13,039 nucleotides of DNA from an uncultured Alistipes sp. (lineage in GTDB: Bacteria > Bacteroidota > Bacteroidia > Bacteroidales > Rikenellaceae), in contig URTU01000053.1 in the NCBI GenBank assembly GCA_900550925.1, forward strand, positions 1 to 13,039, in the 5' to 3' direction. Positions 1 to 6,827 of this stretch are shown piece by piece. The stretch's first letter is position 1. Every line of letters starts with the position of its first letter. Position numbers and translations under genes: made by a program. The notes under the pieces were generated by a model. That model was not told the origin of the DNA and did not search any database. It worked only from the letters and a program-made list of their open reading frames with translations.

Positions 1-70
1 GCCCGCTCTCGGCTCTCTTCCGAAGCTTGTCCTTGATGTAATCCTGTCCTATGATGTCGGCAAACCTCAT
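1..70 (-). CDS. holB: DNA polymerase III delta' subunit, N-terminal fragment
   Basis: Only the first 23 codons lie in the window; the gene runs off the left edge. The visible N-terminus reads MRFADIIGQDYIKDKLRKRA. This FxDIIGQ..IK..L pattern is the start of AAA+ clamp-loader subunits, and in Bacteroidota it is typical of the delta' (HolB) type, which begins almost directly with the pattern. Delta' works in the clamp-loader complex that places the sliding clamp on DNA. The gene follows the 64-aa membrane miniprotein by 71 nt on the same strand and is probably the distal gene of the flippase-dut operon. I see no promoter in the gap. DnaX (gamma/tau) or another AAA+ protein is the main alternative, because no Walker motif is visible. 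Confidence 0.68.
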   Translation of the reverse strand, partial: MRFADIIGQDYIKDKLRKRAESG

Positions 71-141
71 TGTCGTACCGTTTCTGTCTCTCGCTGTCCG
101 CTCCTGTTAAAAAATTGGTTTCTCCCCCACCCGGCCGGTCG

Positions 142-336
142 CTACCTGTCGCTCATGAGCCGGTACAAGGCCCGGATGAGTCCGATGCTCCGCGCTATCG
201 CAAACAGCAGCAGCAAGCCGAAAACAACCGTCAGAAAAATCTTGTCCCCCGCCTCGATGCCGCGAACGATCTCCATGATGCAGACCACGACTACAAGCAG
301 GTAGATGACCAGAAAGATTATCGTTTTTGTTTTCAT
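142..336 (-). CDS. Two-helix membrane miniprotein (64 aa), unknown function
   Basis: I do not recognise a family. The protein starts MKTKT and has two hydrophobic segments (about residues 5-23 and 32-52), joined by a short polar loop containing EAGDK. It ends in a basic tail with several Arg. The start codon is immediately preceded by GGACGGAG, a good ribosome-binding site. It lies 45 nt downstream of dut and 71 nt upstream of the holB-type fragment on the same strand, so it is probably an operon member. Its size, Lys-rich start and helix layout echo the 63-aa miniprotein on the other side of dut (810-1001). The two may be distant paralogues or may simply share a generic small-membrane-protein form. 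It should sit in the inner membrane; its role is unknown. Confidence 0.7.
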   Translation of the reverse strand: MKTKTIIFLVIYLLVVVVCIMEIVRGIEAGDKIFLTVVFGLLLLFAIARSIGLIRALYRLMSDR

Positions 337-381
337 CTCCGTCCGTTTTTTATCTTTTTTGTTGTAAACTTTGCAAACCGG

Positions 382-813
382 CTATCGGCCCGTCGACCCG
401 AAACCTCCCGCACCGCGTTCGGTCGTGTCGAGCTCCTCGACAGCTTCCCACTCAACCTGTTCGCACCGCGCTACGACCATCTGGGCTATCCGTTCGCCCG
501 GAGCGATCTCGAAGGACTCGTTGCTCAGGTTGACAAGTATGATGCGGATCTCGCCTCGGTAGTCGGCGTCGATCGTACCCGGTGAATTCAATACCGTGAT
601 GCCGTGCTTGGCAGCCAATCCGCTGCGCGGCCGGATCTGCATCTCGTAACCCTCGGGCAGCGAAACATAAAGCCCCGTGGGGATCATGGCCCGCTGCAGA
701 GGCTGCGGCGTGACGGGCGTATCGAGGTTGGCCCGTACGTCCATCCCCGCCGACAGGGGGGTCTGGTAGCGCGGCAGCTCGAACCGTGATGCGTTTACGA
801 TCTTTACTTTCAT
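382..813 (-). CDS. dut: Deoxyuridine 5'-triphosphate nucleotidohydrolase (dUTPase)
   Basis: Hydrolyses dUTP to dUMP and diphosphate in the cytoplasm, keeping uracil out of DNA and supplying dUMP for thymidylate synthesis. The product is 143 aa, the normal size for the trimeric all-beta family, and all five family motifs are present: SAGMDVRA (21-28), RPRSGLAAKHGI (61-72), GTIDADYRGEI (79-89), IAPGERIAQMVVARCE (103-118) and the C-terminal glycine-rich RGAGGFGSTGR (133-143). The Asp of GTIDADYRG is the catalytic-base position. I chose the ATG at 813 because MKVKIVNAS is the usual family start and AAAGAG lies just upstream. The 33-codon extension back to 912 lies inside the preceding miniprotein gene and looks non-coding. 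The start overlaps the stop of that gene (ATGA), which suggests translational coupling in the flippase operon. Confidence 0.97.
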   Translation of the reverse strand: MKVKIVNASRFELPRYQTPLSAGMDVRANLDTPVTPQPLQRAMIPTGLYVSLPEGYEMQIRPRSGLAAKHGITVLNSPGTIDADYRGEIRIILVNLSNESFEIAPGERIAQMVVARCEQVEWEAVEELDTTERGAGGFGSTGR

Positions 814-1001
814 CTCTTTCGGTTTTTCCTGACAGCTGCGACCGACTGCCGGATGGCGATTACCAGCATACCTGCTATACAGATTGCCAACACCGGCCGA
901 CGTATCGGCCACGTCTTGCTGTACAGCGCTATCACCGCCATCACGAACAGCGCGAAACTGATCAATAAAATTAATATTTTTTCGTTGGTTTTGTTTTTCA
1001 T
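810..1001 (-). CDS. Two-helix membrane miniprotein (63 aa), unknown function
   Basis: I do not recognise a family. The sequence begins MKNKTNEK, has two hydrophobic helices (about 9-27 and 36-55) and ends in a strongly basic tail (RKNRKR). By the positive-inside rule both ends should face the cytoplasm. It fits tightly between its neighbours: its start is one base after the flippase stop, and its TGA overlaps the dut ATG by four bases. That tight packing is the best argument that it is a real gene, translated in one operon with flippase and dut. It could be a small accessory subunit of the flippase, but no sequence feature shows this. Confidence 0.75.
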   Translation of the reverse strand: MKNKTNEKILILLISFALFVMAVIALYSKTWPIRRPVLAICIAGMLVIAIRQSVAAVRKNRKR

Positions 1002-1002
1002 T

Positions 1003-2472
1003 TCAGTTACGTTTTAACACCGACCGCATCATCGCCGCCAGATCGATCTTCTCGCGGCGGACCACATAGATGCCGTAAAGCACTACAAGACACAGATTGC
1101 AGCAGTATATGGCCCATTGGGCCCCGAGCGCACGGTCGCAGACAACGCTTGCGGCATAGACGGCCAGCGCCGTCACGACATACTCCACGATACGGCGGAT
1201 GTCGTAAGGCGTCGGGTAGTAACGGCGGTTGAGCCAGTAGCTTACGGCTACCATCGCCGCCTCGCTCGCAAAACGTGCCCATGCCGCTCCGTAATAGCCG
1301 AAACGAGGTACCAGCGCAATGTTGCACCCTACGGTAAACACCAGTCCCGTGAAGGTCACAACCATGGCCAGCGACGTCCGCTCCTCCCGCTTGTACCAGA
1401 ACGAAAGGTTCAGCCACACGCCGCTCAGGACGTTGGCTCCCAGCACCACCGGCAGTATGAAGATGCCCTGCCGGAACTCCCTCCCTACGATCAGCGCAAA
1501 GAGATCCTTGAAAAGTGCTATCCCGAGGAAAATGAGCATCGAGGCGATAATGTAATATTTCAACGCCCCCGCGTTCATGGCCTTGAAGTCATCCTTGCGG
1601 TAGTTCGCCAGAAAGAAGGGTTCGGCCGCAAGCCGGTACATCTGCGTGAAGAGCATCATCACAACCGCGATCTTCGTTATGGCTCCGTAGATGCCAAGTT
1701 GCGACATGGCGCCGTCCGGTACAAGATACTTGATCATCTGACGGTCGATGAACTCGTTGGCCGTACCCGCAACGCCGCTTACAAGCAGTGGCAGCGAATA
1801 TACGAATACCGACCCGAGCAGTACCCAGTCAATCCGCGGGCGTACGCCCGAGATCGTCGTCATCATCGCCACGAAGGTCAAGATGCTGGCTGCGAGGTTT
1901 GCTACGAAGGCCCACCCCACGCCGAACTCCGACGAGAAGAGACCCGCAGCCCCGAATCCGAATGCAAAACCGGTCTGCAGGACGATATTGAAGAGCTTCA
2001 GCGTGACGAACTTCTTCGCCTTGCCCTGTTCGCGCAGCCGCGAGAAGGGTATGCACGCCCCGACGTCGAACAGTATGATCGCCGCCACCAGGACCACGTA
2101 CGACGGGTTCCGTGCATAAACCTCGCCCATGGCCGCCGAAACCGGATGGCGGAAGATGACGATCGCCGCAAAGAAAACCGTCGCCGCAAGCAACGTGATC
2201 CCCCATACTGTCGCGAAGAGTCGGCGTTTGGCTGCCGCCACATCCCCGCCGGCCGCCTCGGCCTTGGCCGAGAACCGGAAGTAGCTCGACTCCATGCCCA
2301 TCGTCAGCACCACGAGCGCAAACGGAATCAAGGCATAGACATCGGTAATGACCCCATACGACTCCAACCCGAATACACGGGTATAGTAGGGCGTCAGAAG
2401 ATAGCTCAGAAAACGTCCTACGATGGTGCTGATACCGTATATGGCAGTCTGTTTGGCCAGCTTGTCGAGCAT
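1003..2472 (-). CDS. Oligosaccharide flippase family protein (Wzx/MATE-like)
   Basis: A 489-aa polytopic membrane protein with about 12-14 predicted helices along its whole length. It opens with KLAKQTAIYGISTIVGRFLS and then LLTPYYTRVF, the characteristic start of Bacteroidota polysaccharide-biosynthesis flippases of the MATE/MOP superfamily. The second half repeats the layout (LVSGVAGTANEFIDRQMIKY, then later helices), as expected for a two-bundle transporter. Such proteins move undecaprenyl- or other lipid-linked glycans across the inner membrane. The glycan cannot be told from sequence, and no glycosyltransferases are nearby, so this looks like a conserved housekeeping flippase rather than part of a capsule locus. 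It is the first gene of the operon with the miniprotein and dut; a similar flippase-dut pairing is, as I recall, common in Bacteroidales. The start at 2472 lies about 22 nt below the predicted transcription start. Confidence 0.9.
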   Translation of the reverse strand: MLDKLAKQTAIYGISTIVGRFLSYLLTPYYTRVFGLESYGVITDVYALIPFALVVLTMGMESSYFRFSAKAEAAGGDVAAAKRRLFATVWGITLLAATVFFAAIVIFRHPVSAAMGEVYARNPSYVVLVAAIILFDVGACIPFSRLREQGKAKKFVTLKLFNIVLQTGFAFGFGAAGLFSSEFGVGWAFVANLAASILTFVAMMTTISGVRPRIDWVLLGSVFVYSLPLLVSGVAGTANEFIDRQMIKYLVPDGAMSQLGIYGAITKIAVVMMLFTQMYRLAAEPFFLANYRKDDFKAMNAGALKYYIIASMLIFLGIALFKDLFALIVGREFRQGIFILPVVLGANVLSGVWLNLSFWYKREERTSLAMVVTFTGLVFTVGCNIALVPRFGYYGAAWARFASEAAMVAVSYWLNRRYYPTPYDIRRIVEYVVTALAVYAASVVCDRALGAQWAIYCCNLCLVVLYGIYVVRREKIDLAAMMRSVLKRN

Positions 2473-2491
2473 AGCGGTTTAAATTGTGTCG

Positions 2492-2510
2492 TATAACTTA
2501 CAAAGTTATA
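2492..2510. promoter_or_regulatory. 8-3-8 inverted repeat over the -7 box (possible operator)
   Basis: TATAACTT, then ACA, then AAGTTATA is a perfect 8-bp inverted repeat. It covers the whole -7 box and the predicted start point of the flippase operon, where a bound dimeric repressor would block transcription. The arms are AT-rich, so chance cannot be excluded. No regulator gene lies beside it. Confidence 0.4.
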
Positions 2511-2534
2511 AAATTAATTCGGTTTATCACAAAA
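2501..2534 (-). promoter_or_regulatory. Bacteroidota-type promoter of the flippase-dut operon
   Basis: On the minus strand, TTTTG (2530-2534) is followed after 21 nt by TAACTTTG (2501-2508). This matches the Bacteroidota primary-sigma consensus TTG-N19-21-TAnnTTTG. The start point would be near 2494, giving a leader of about 22 nt before the flippase ATG. Confidence 0.75.
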
Positions 2535-2775
2535 TCACGCGCTGAAGCATCGTTTATCGGCATCATTGCCTTGCCGTATGGGACGCATTACACCGTACCG
2601 GGCCATATTTGCCGGACGGCCATCTGTTGTCCAAACATGCACGCCCCGGCTGGAGGTTGTCTTCATGTGCTCCTGTTTCCACGCCCATGCCTCACGCCGG
2701 AACGCAACGGAGCCTCCCCCACGTGTGCGGAGAAGGCCCCTGCGGAATAACAATTCAAAAAATGTACGCCTCGAT
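2535..2775. other. Gene-free stretch upstream of the flippase promoter
   Basis: The whole gene-free gap between the flippase start and the Hsp20 stop is 303 bp (2473-2775). The flippase promoter occupies its left end. The rest is GC-rich and open in several frames, but the possible peptides are rich in Cys, Arg, His and Pro, resemble no family and have no convincing start site. Apart from the hairpin at 2709-2740 I see nothing else in it. Confidence 0.6.
2709..2740 (-). terminator. Possible 3' hairpin of the Hsp20 transcript
   Basis: As minus-strand RNA, GGGGCCTTCTCC (2740-2729) pairs with GGGGGAGGCTCC (2720-2709) over 12 bp, with three G-U pairs and an 8-nt loop. The pairing is continuous only in the minus-strand transcript; the plus strand would have A-C clashes. 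It lies 36 nt after the Hsp20 stop. No U-tract follows, so it is not a standard intrinsic terminator and may serve as 3'-end protection. Confidence 0.35.
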
Positions 2776-3222
2776 CTACTTGATGTCGATCTGCCGTACG
2801 GCGGCTTGCTTTTCCGCCTGTTTCATCTTGGGAATCTCGATCATGAGAATGCCGTTCTCAACCTTCGCTTCAATGTGATCCTTGTCTACGTTGTCCGGCA
2901 GGATCATGCTCTGGCGAAACTGGGTATAGGCAAATTCCCGACGAAGATAGGTGCCCTTGTGTTCCTGTCTGCCGGCATCGGACGGTGTCCCGGATTCGGC
3001 GCACTTCTGCATCGAGACGATCAACTCGTTGCTGTCGTTGAGGTCGATCCGGAAATCATGCCTGGTCATGCCCGGGGCCGCAATCTCAACCTTGTATGCG
3101 CTTTCGGTCTCGATGATGTTGACCGCCGGTGCCGACGATGCCCGTTTCTCTACCCATTCGTTGCCGAAAAAATCATTGAAAATGCTCGGCAACCAGTTCT
3201 GTGCTCTTCTTGCTGGTGTCAT
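2776..3222 (-). CDS. Small heat-shock protein, Hsp20/alpha-crystallin family
   Basis: An ATP-independent holdase chaperone of 148 aa, the typical length for bacterial Hsp20. It has a short N-terminal arm with WLPSIFNDFFG (10-20), as is common in Bacteroidota Hsp20. The alpha-crystallin domain spans about 32-131, with VEIAAPGM (45-52) and the family signature NGILMIEIP (123-131). The C-terminal IDI (145-147) is an I-x-I motif, which docks on a neighbouring subunit during oligomer assembly. I chose the ATG at 3222 because AGGGAAG lies just upstream and family members start with this arm; the 41-codon extension upstream looks non-coding. It is transcribed divergently from sppA. I found no clean -33/-7 pair for it in 3223-3400, so it may depend on an alternative sigma factor or an activator. 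Confidence 0.95.
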   Translation of the reverse strand: MTPARRAQNWLPSIFNDFFGNEWVEKRASSAPAVNIIETESAYKVEIAAPGMTRHDFRIDLNDSNELIVSMQKCAESGTPSDAGRQEHKGTYLRREFAYTQFRQSMILPDNVDKDHIEAKVENGILMIEIPKMKQAEKQAAVRQIDIK

Positions 3223-3375
3223 AACTTCCCTGTGATTGATGTTTGATTGGTTGTGCACCATGTTAATCAGCAAATCGAATGCCACATACCGTCGCAAAGA
3301 TCCGTCTCGCCCTTGTCGCTTTAAGTCCAAATTTTGTAAAAACACAAAAAAATTATTGAGTTTCGATATATTTTA

Positions 3376-3406
3376 TTTGTTTTTTGCCGGGAAATATGTA
3401 CATTTG
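3376..3406 (+). promoter_or_regulatory. Bacteroidota-type promoter of sppA
   Basis: TTTG (3376-3379), 19 nt, then TACATTTG (3399-3406) fits the consensus exactly. The start point would be near 3413, leaving a leader of about 60 nt before the ATG at 3472. This placement also argues against translation from the upstream in-frame ATG at 3415, which would leave almost no leader. Confidence 0.75.
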
Positions 3407-3471
3407 CCGAAACGTTGGACGTGTCGGACAACAAAACAACTATCATAGAACCTAACACACTTGTCAAGATC

Positions 3472-5250
3472 ATGAAATTTTTCAAGACTTTTCTCGCGGC
3501 TCTGCTCGCCTTCATCGTGGCAAATATCCTTTGGACAATCCTCTGGATATTCGTGGCCGTCGTGTTTGTCGCCGCATTTGGAAGCTCATCTCCGAAGGTC
3601 AAACCAAATTCGGTCCTCAAGATCGACCTCTCCGAAAGTATCGTCGATATGCCGTCCTCGGACCCATTGTCCGGTTTCGACTTCGCGTCAATGTCGGTCC
3701 AGAGAAGCCATACGATTCTGCAGGCTATTGATGCAATAGCTGCCGCCGCTACCGATGACAATATCAAGGGAATATACATATCGCTCGACGGCGGCGGATC
3801 TATCGGTACCGCAAACCTCGAAGAGCTCAGAGCCGAAATCGAACGGTTCAAACTGTCCGGAAAATTCGTTGTCAGCTACAGCGAAATGTACGGCTCCCCG
3901 TGGAGCTATTATCTCTCGTCGGTCGCCGACAGCGTATACCTGAACCCCGCCGGTGAGATCAACTGGTGCGGTCTGGCTATGCCCGTGATGTTCTATAAGG
4001 GCCTGCTCGACAAGATCGGTGTCAAACCCGAAGTCCTCCGTCACGGCTCTTTCAAGTCGGCCGTGGAACCTTACATCATGGACCGAATGAGCCCGGAGAA
4101 CCGTCTCCAGATGGAGACCCTCGTAAATTCTTTCTGGGGCGTGATCGTGGAGTCGGTCGCCGAAGCCCGGAATATCCCGATCGATTCGCTGCAGCAGTAC
4201 GCTACCGACCTCTCGGCAATGATGGCCGATGACGCCCTCGAAAAGGGTCTGGTCGATGACCTGAAATATCAGGATCAGGTTGAGGATATGATGCGTGGTG
4301 AACTCCAGCTCGATGCCGATCAGGATATCGAATACATATCGCTGGGAAGCTACATCGCTACCCTCGCACCAAACGTCAAGAACTCCTCGAAAAACCGTAT
4401 CGAAATAATATATGCCAGCGGACAGATCGTTTCGGGTGCGAGCGGAAAGGATATGCTCGGTGCAACAACGCTCGCCGAACAGCTCGCGAAGGCTCGCCTG
4501 GATGAGGATGTGAAGGCTGTCGTGTTGCGCGTAAACTCTCCTGGCGGCAGCGCCCTGGCGGCCGAGGTGATATGGCGAGAGATGGAACTCCTCCGCCAGC
4601 AGAAACCCGTAATCGTTTCGATGGGCGACTATGCCGCCAGCGGTGGATACTATATCTCCGCACCGGCAGACGTGATCGTAGCCGATAAAATGACCCTGAC
4701 CGGATCGATCGGCGTATTCGGACTGCTGTTCAATGCCGGGGATGCCCTCAAGAACAAGGTCGGAATTACGGTCGACGTCGCAAAGTCGAACCCTTCGGCC
4801 GATATGGGCGGGTTCTATCGCGGCCTCACAACCTATGAACGAAACACGATGATGAAAAGCATCGAAAACGTATATGAGACTTTCGTCAACCATGTGGCTG
4901 ACGGCCGTAACATGACATTCGCTTCGGTCGACGCCATCGGACAGGGCCGCGTATGGGCCGGTGTCGATGCCAAACATATCGGACTGATCGACGACTTCGG
5001 CGGTCTGAGAGAGGCTATTCTGATCGCGGCCGAAAAGGCTGAAGTTGGTGACGATTTCAGAGTTTCCGAAATGTCGATGCCTTATTCCGGAATATCGGCC
5101 CTGCTCAACAATATCGAATCTCAGATCACCGAACGAAATATCCGTAAAGAGTTTGGCACGGCTTATGATGAGTATCGGTATGTGCAGGGACTGATCGAGA
5201 ATCAGGGCGTGCAGGCGATATGTCCATATCGTTTCGCTCCGGTAAAATAA
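3472..5250 (+). CDS. sppA: Signal peptide peptidase SppA, 67K (long) type
   Basis: A membrane-anchored serine protease that degrades cleaved signal peptides on the outer face of the inner membrane. The 592-aa product begins MKFFKTFLAALLAFIVANIL with one long hydrophobic anchor (about 6-37). It then has the two tandem ClpP/crotonase-fold halves typical of the long form: an N-terminal half from about 47 to 270 and a C-terminal half from about 309 to 525. The catalytic dyad is split between the halves as in E. coli SppA: Lys195 in HGSFKSAVEP and Ser390 in YAASGGYYISAPAD. Both residues are intact. RVNSPGGSALAAEVIW (353-368) is another conserved block, and the C-terminal QAICPYRF resembles other Bacteroidota SppA ends. 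It has its own promoter and is followed by a strong hairpin, so it is probably monocistronic. An in-frame ATG at 3415 is an unlikely alternative start. Confidence 0.96.
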   Translation: MKFFKTFLAALLAFIVANILWTILWIFVAVVFVAAFGSSSPKVKPNSVLKIDLSESIVDMPSSDPLSGFDFASMSVQRSHTILQAIDAIAAAATDDNIKGIYISLDGGGSIGTANLEELRAEIERFKLSGKFVVSYSEMYGSPWSYYLSSVADSVYLNPAGEINWCGLAMPVMFYKGLLDKIGVKPEVLRHGSFKSAVEPYIMDRMSPENRLQMETLVNSFWGVIVESVAEARNIPIDSLQQYATDLSAMMADDALEKGLVDDLKYQDQVEDMMRGELQLDADQDIEYISLGSYIATLAPNVKNSSKNRIEIIYASGQIVSGASGKDMLGATTLAEQLAKARLDEDVKAVVLRVNSPGGSALAAEVIWREMELLRQQKPVIVSMGDYAASGGYYISAPADVIVADKMTLTGSIGVFGLLFNAGDALKNKVGITVDVAKSNPSADMGGFYRGLTTYERNTMMKSIENVYETFVNHVADGRNMTFASVDAIGQGRVWAGVDAKHIGLIDDFGGLREAILIAAEKAEVGDDFRVSEMSMPYSGISALLNNIESQITERNIRKEFGTAYDEYRYVQGLIENQGVQAICPYRFAPVK

Positions 5251-5298
5251 ACACTCGGTGTTATTATCATAAGCATTAATTATAATTTTATTGGTTTG

Positions 5299-5335
5299 AG
5301 TGCTCGGGCCCGCCATACAGGCGGGCCCGAGTGCT
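5299..5335 (+). terminator. Strong hairpin terminator after sppA
   Basis: CTCGGGCCCGCC (5303-5314), loop ATACA, then GGCGGGCCCGAG (5320-5331) is a perfect 12-bp GC-rich stem. In plus-strand RNA it extends outward by four more pairs, two of them G-U. It lies 50 nt past the sppA stop and is followed by TGCTGTTTGTTC, a weak T-rich tail. Confidence 0.8.
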
Positions 5336-5345
5336 GTTTGTTCAT

Positions 5346-5487
5346 GTCGCCGGTCGGCGGAAAGCCGTGCATGGCACCTCTGCAGCCGCCCGAACGGCCA
5401 GATCCGGTGAGACCGGACCGCACAATACGTAGCGGGCAATGACGTGTGGCTCTGTGTCGATGCATATGTGCCGCTAAAAGAGCGCTG
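5346..5487. other. GC-rich, hairpin-dense intergenic segment
   Basis: Part of the 333-bp gene-free interval between sppA and folE, between the sppA terminator and the folE promoter. It contains short perfect inverted repeats: CGCCG-GT-CGGCG (about 5348-5359) and TCCGGT-GAG-ACCGGA (5403-5417). No open frame here resembles a protein, and I find no promoter that would make a separate RNA. Confidence 0.4.
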
Positions 5488-5520
5488 TTTTGGGTGGAAA
5501 CGATATTATTCGTAAATTTG
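5488..5520 (+). promoter_or_regulatory. Bacteroidota-type promoter of folE
   Basis: TTTTG (5488-5492), 20 nt, then TAAATTTG (5513-5520) is an exact consensus match. The start point would be near 5527, about 57 nt before the chosen folE ATG. Confidence 0.78.
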
Positions 5521-5583
5521 CACTCCCGAATGCGACGATGCCCGACTGATGGGCCAGTCGACGAATTGTTTTGTGAAGAAGAT

Positions 5584-6195
5584 ATGGATGAGAATATGCT
5601 GTACGAAAAGGTGGAACGCTACGACGATGTGCGTATCGCGGAACTCGCCGCTCACTATCGTGAAATCCTGAAACTCCTCGGTGAGGATGTCGACCGTGAA
5701 GGCCTGCTCAAAACCCCAGAACGGGTCGCTAAGGCAATGGCTTTCATGACAAAAGGGTATGACGAGGACCCTTTGCAGATTATCCGGTCGGCAATGTTCC
5801 GCGAAGAGTACCGGCAGATGGTCCTGGTGAAGGATATCGAACTATATTCGATGTGCGAACACCACATGCTCCCTTTCTACGGCAAGGCGCATGTGGCATA
5901 TATCCCCAACGGATATATAACCGGACTCTCGAAGATAGCCCGCGTGGTGGACTGTTTCGCCCGACGCCTGCAGGTCCAGGAGAGAATGACCGTACAGATC
6001 CGGGACTGCATTCAGGAGGCGCTCGCGCCGATGGGGGTGGCCGTAGTAATTGAGGCCAGCCATACTTGCATGCAGATGCGGGGCGTCCAGAAGCAGAATT
6101 CCGCAACTACGACATCGGCATTTACCGGTACCTTCCTCTCCGATCACCGTACCCGGGAGGAGTTCATGAACCTGATCGGACACAGGTTGAGATAG
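5584..6195 (+). CDS. folE: GTP cyclohydrolase I (FolE type I)
   Basis: Converts GTP to 7,8-dihydroneopterin triphosphate, the first step towards tetrahydrofolate and, in some bacteria, queuosine precursors; cytoplasmic, normally a decamer. The 203-aa length is normal. The zinc site is complete: Cys91 and His94 in MCEHHMLPFYGK, and Cys162 in SHTCMQMRGV. LLKTPERVAKAM (41-52) is the usual N-terminal block, and GLSKIARVVD (114-123) and TTTSAFTGTF (175-184) are further family motifs. I chose the ATG at 5584 because GAAGAAG lies just upstream and the protein then starts like others in the family. Met at 5596 is possible, while an ATG at 5530 would almost coincide with the predicted transcription start. 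It may share its transcript with the following S4-domain gene, since no promoter was found between them. Confidence 0.97.
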   Translation: MDENMLYEKVERYDDVRIAELAAHYREILKLLGEDVDREGLLKTPERVAKAMAFMTKGYDEDPLQIIRSAMFREEYRQMVLVKDIELYSMCEHHMLPFYGKAHVAYIPNGYITGLSKIARVVDCFARRLQVQERMTVQIRDCIQEALAPMGVAVVIEASHTCMQMRGVQKQNSATTTSAFTGTFLSDHRTREEFMNLIGHRLR

Positions 6196-6277
6196 CCTCA
6201 GAGGCTGACTGCCGGTCCCGTTTGGCCGGGAAGTTGCCGGGGCATAGAATGGATGGTAGTGACGGAAGACTGTGTGT

Positions 6278-6286
6278 GGGGGGGGG
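6278..6286 (+). repeat. Nine-G homopolymer upstream of the S4 gene
   Basis: An uninterrupted run of nine G, continuing into a purine-only tract (GAGAGAAATAAGAAAAAG) about 100 nt before the S4-protein start. Such runs are prone to slippage. It is in the folE to S4 spacer and not in a coding frame that I believe. Confidence 0.8.
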
Positions 6287-6388
6287 AGAGAAATAAGAAA
6301 AAGAGAAGATCCTAATTATAGCTGTTGTTACACGAAACCGTGGGCCCGCATGCTGCGGATTGACGCTCAAAATAGACTGTTAGAAGAG

Positions 6389-6787
6389 ATGTCGGAAACA
6401 AGACTGGATAAATGGCTCTGGGCCGTGCGGGTGTTCAAGACCCGAAGCGATGCCGCCGAGGCTTGCCGCAACAACCGGGTGTCGGTTAACGGTTCGTATG
6501 CCAAACCGTCGCGGGAGGTAAAGGTTGGAGATGTGGTCGCCGTAAAAAAGATGCCGGTGGTGTATTCATACCGTGTGGCAGCACTGGTTACCAGCCGTCA
6601 ACCCGCCAAGAATGTCCCCGAATATGCCGTGGATATTACCCCGAAGGAGGAACTCGACAAGCTAAATATCCCGAAGGAGAGCATCTTCATCGTCCGCGAC
6701 CGCGGGACTGGACGTCCTACAAAAAAGGAGCGGCGTGAACTCGACATGCTCATGGAGGAGCTTTATATCGATGACGATGACGAGTAG
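6389..6787 (+). CDS. hslR: RNA-binding S4 domain protein (Hsp15/HslR-like)
   Basis: A 132-aa protein with an N-terminal S4 domain (about 3-53). RLDKWLWAVRVFKTRSDAAE (5-24) is the helix-loop-helix that grips RNA, and VSVNGSYAKPSREVKVGD (31-48) is the following beta segment. Hsp15 of E. coli binds stalled 50S subunits carrying peptidyl-tRNA, and the related RqcP acts in ribosome quality control, so a ribosome-rescue role is likely. The C-terminal RDRGTGRPTKKERREL (103-118) is the usual basic tail of this family, and it is followed by an acidic end (IDDDDE). I chose the ATG at 6389 because AGAAGAG precedes it directly and the homologous part starts there. The gene lies 193 nt after folE and ends at a bidirectional hairpin. 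The symbol is given by family; the short bacterial S4 proteins are not easily told apart. Confidence 0.87.
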   Translation: MSETRLDKWLWAVRVFKTRSDAAEACRNNRVSVNGSYAKPSREVKVGDVVAVKKMPVVYSYRVAALVTSRQPAKNVPEYAVDITPKEELDKLNIPKESIFIVRDRGTGRPTKKERRELDMLMEELYIDDDDE

Positions 6788-6827
6788 CGCCGCGCAGTAG
6801 TCCGATTGGATGGACGTGTATTGTGAA

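Noticed and set aside
1117..2496. 459-codon plus-strand frame opposite the flippase
   Set aside because: Hydrophilic His/Arg/Gln/Glu-rich shadow of a membrane protein; it also runs across the flippase promoter.
2535..2753. Possible 72-aa minus-strand gene and overlapping plus-strand frames between flippase and Hsp20
   Set aside because: No ribosome-binding site, no recognisable motif, and all frames equally open as in random GC-rich DNA.
3223..3375. Promoter for Hsp20
   Set aside because: Near matches such as GATCTTTG and TCGATTTG on the minus strand have no -33 box at 19-21 nt, so no site is called.
3688..5439. 583-codon open frame opposite sppA
   Set aside because: It mirrors sppA codon bias, is rich in His, Asp, Val and Arg with no family likeness, and runs through the sppA terminator hairpin. 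sppA has intact catalytic motifs.
6194..6231. Terminator after folE
   Set aside because: Only 5-6 bp stems (GCCTC/GAGGC with a 1-nt loop; TCCCG/CGGGA) and no U-tract; too weak to call.
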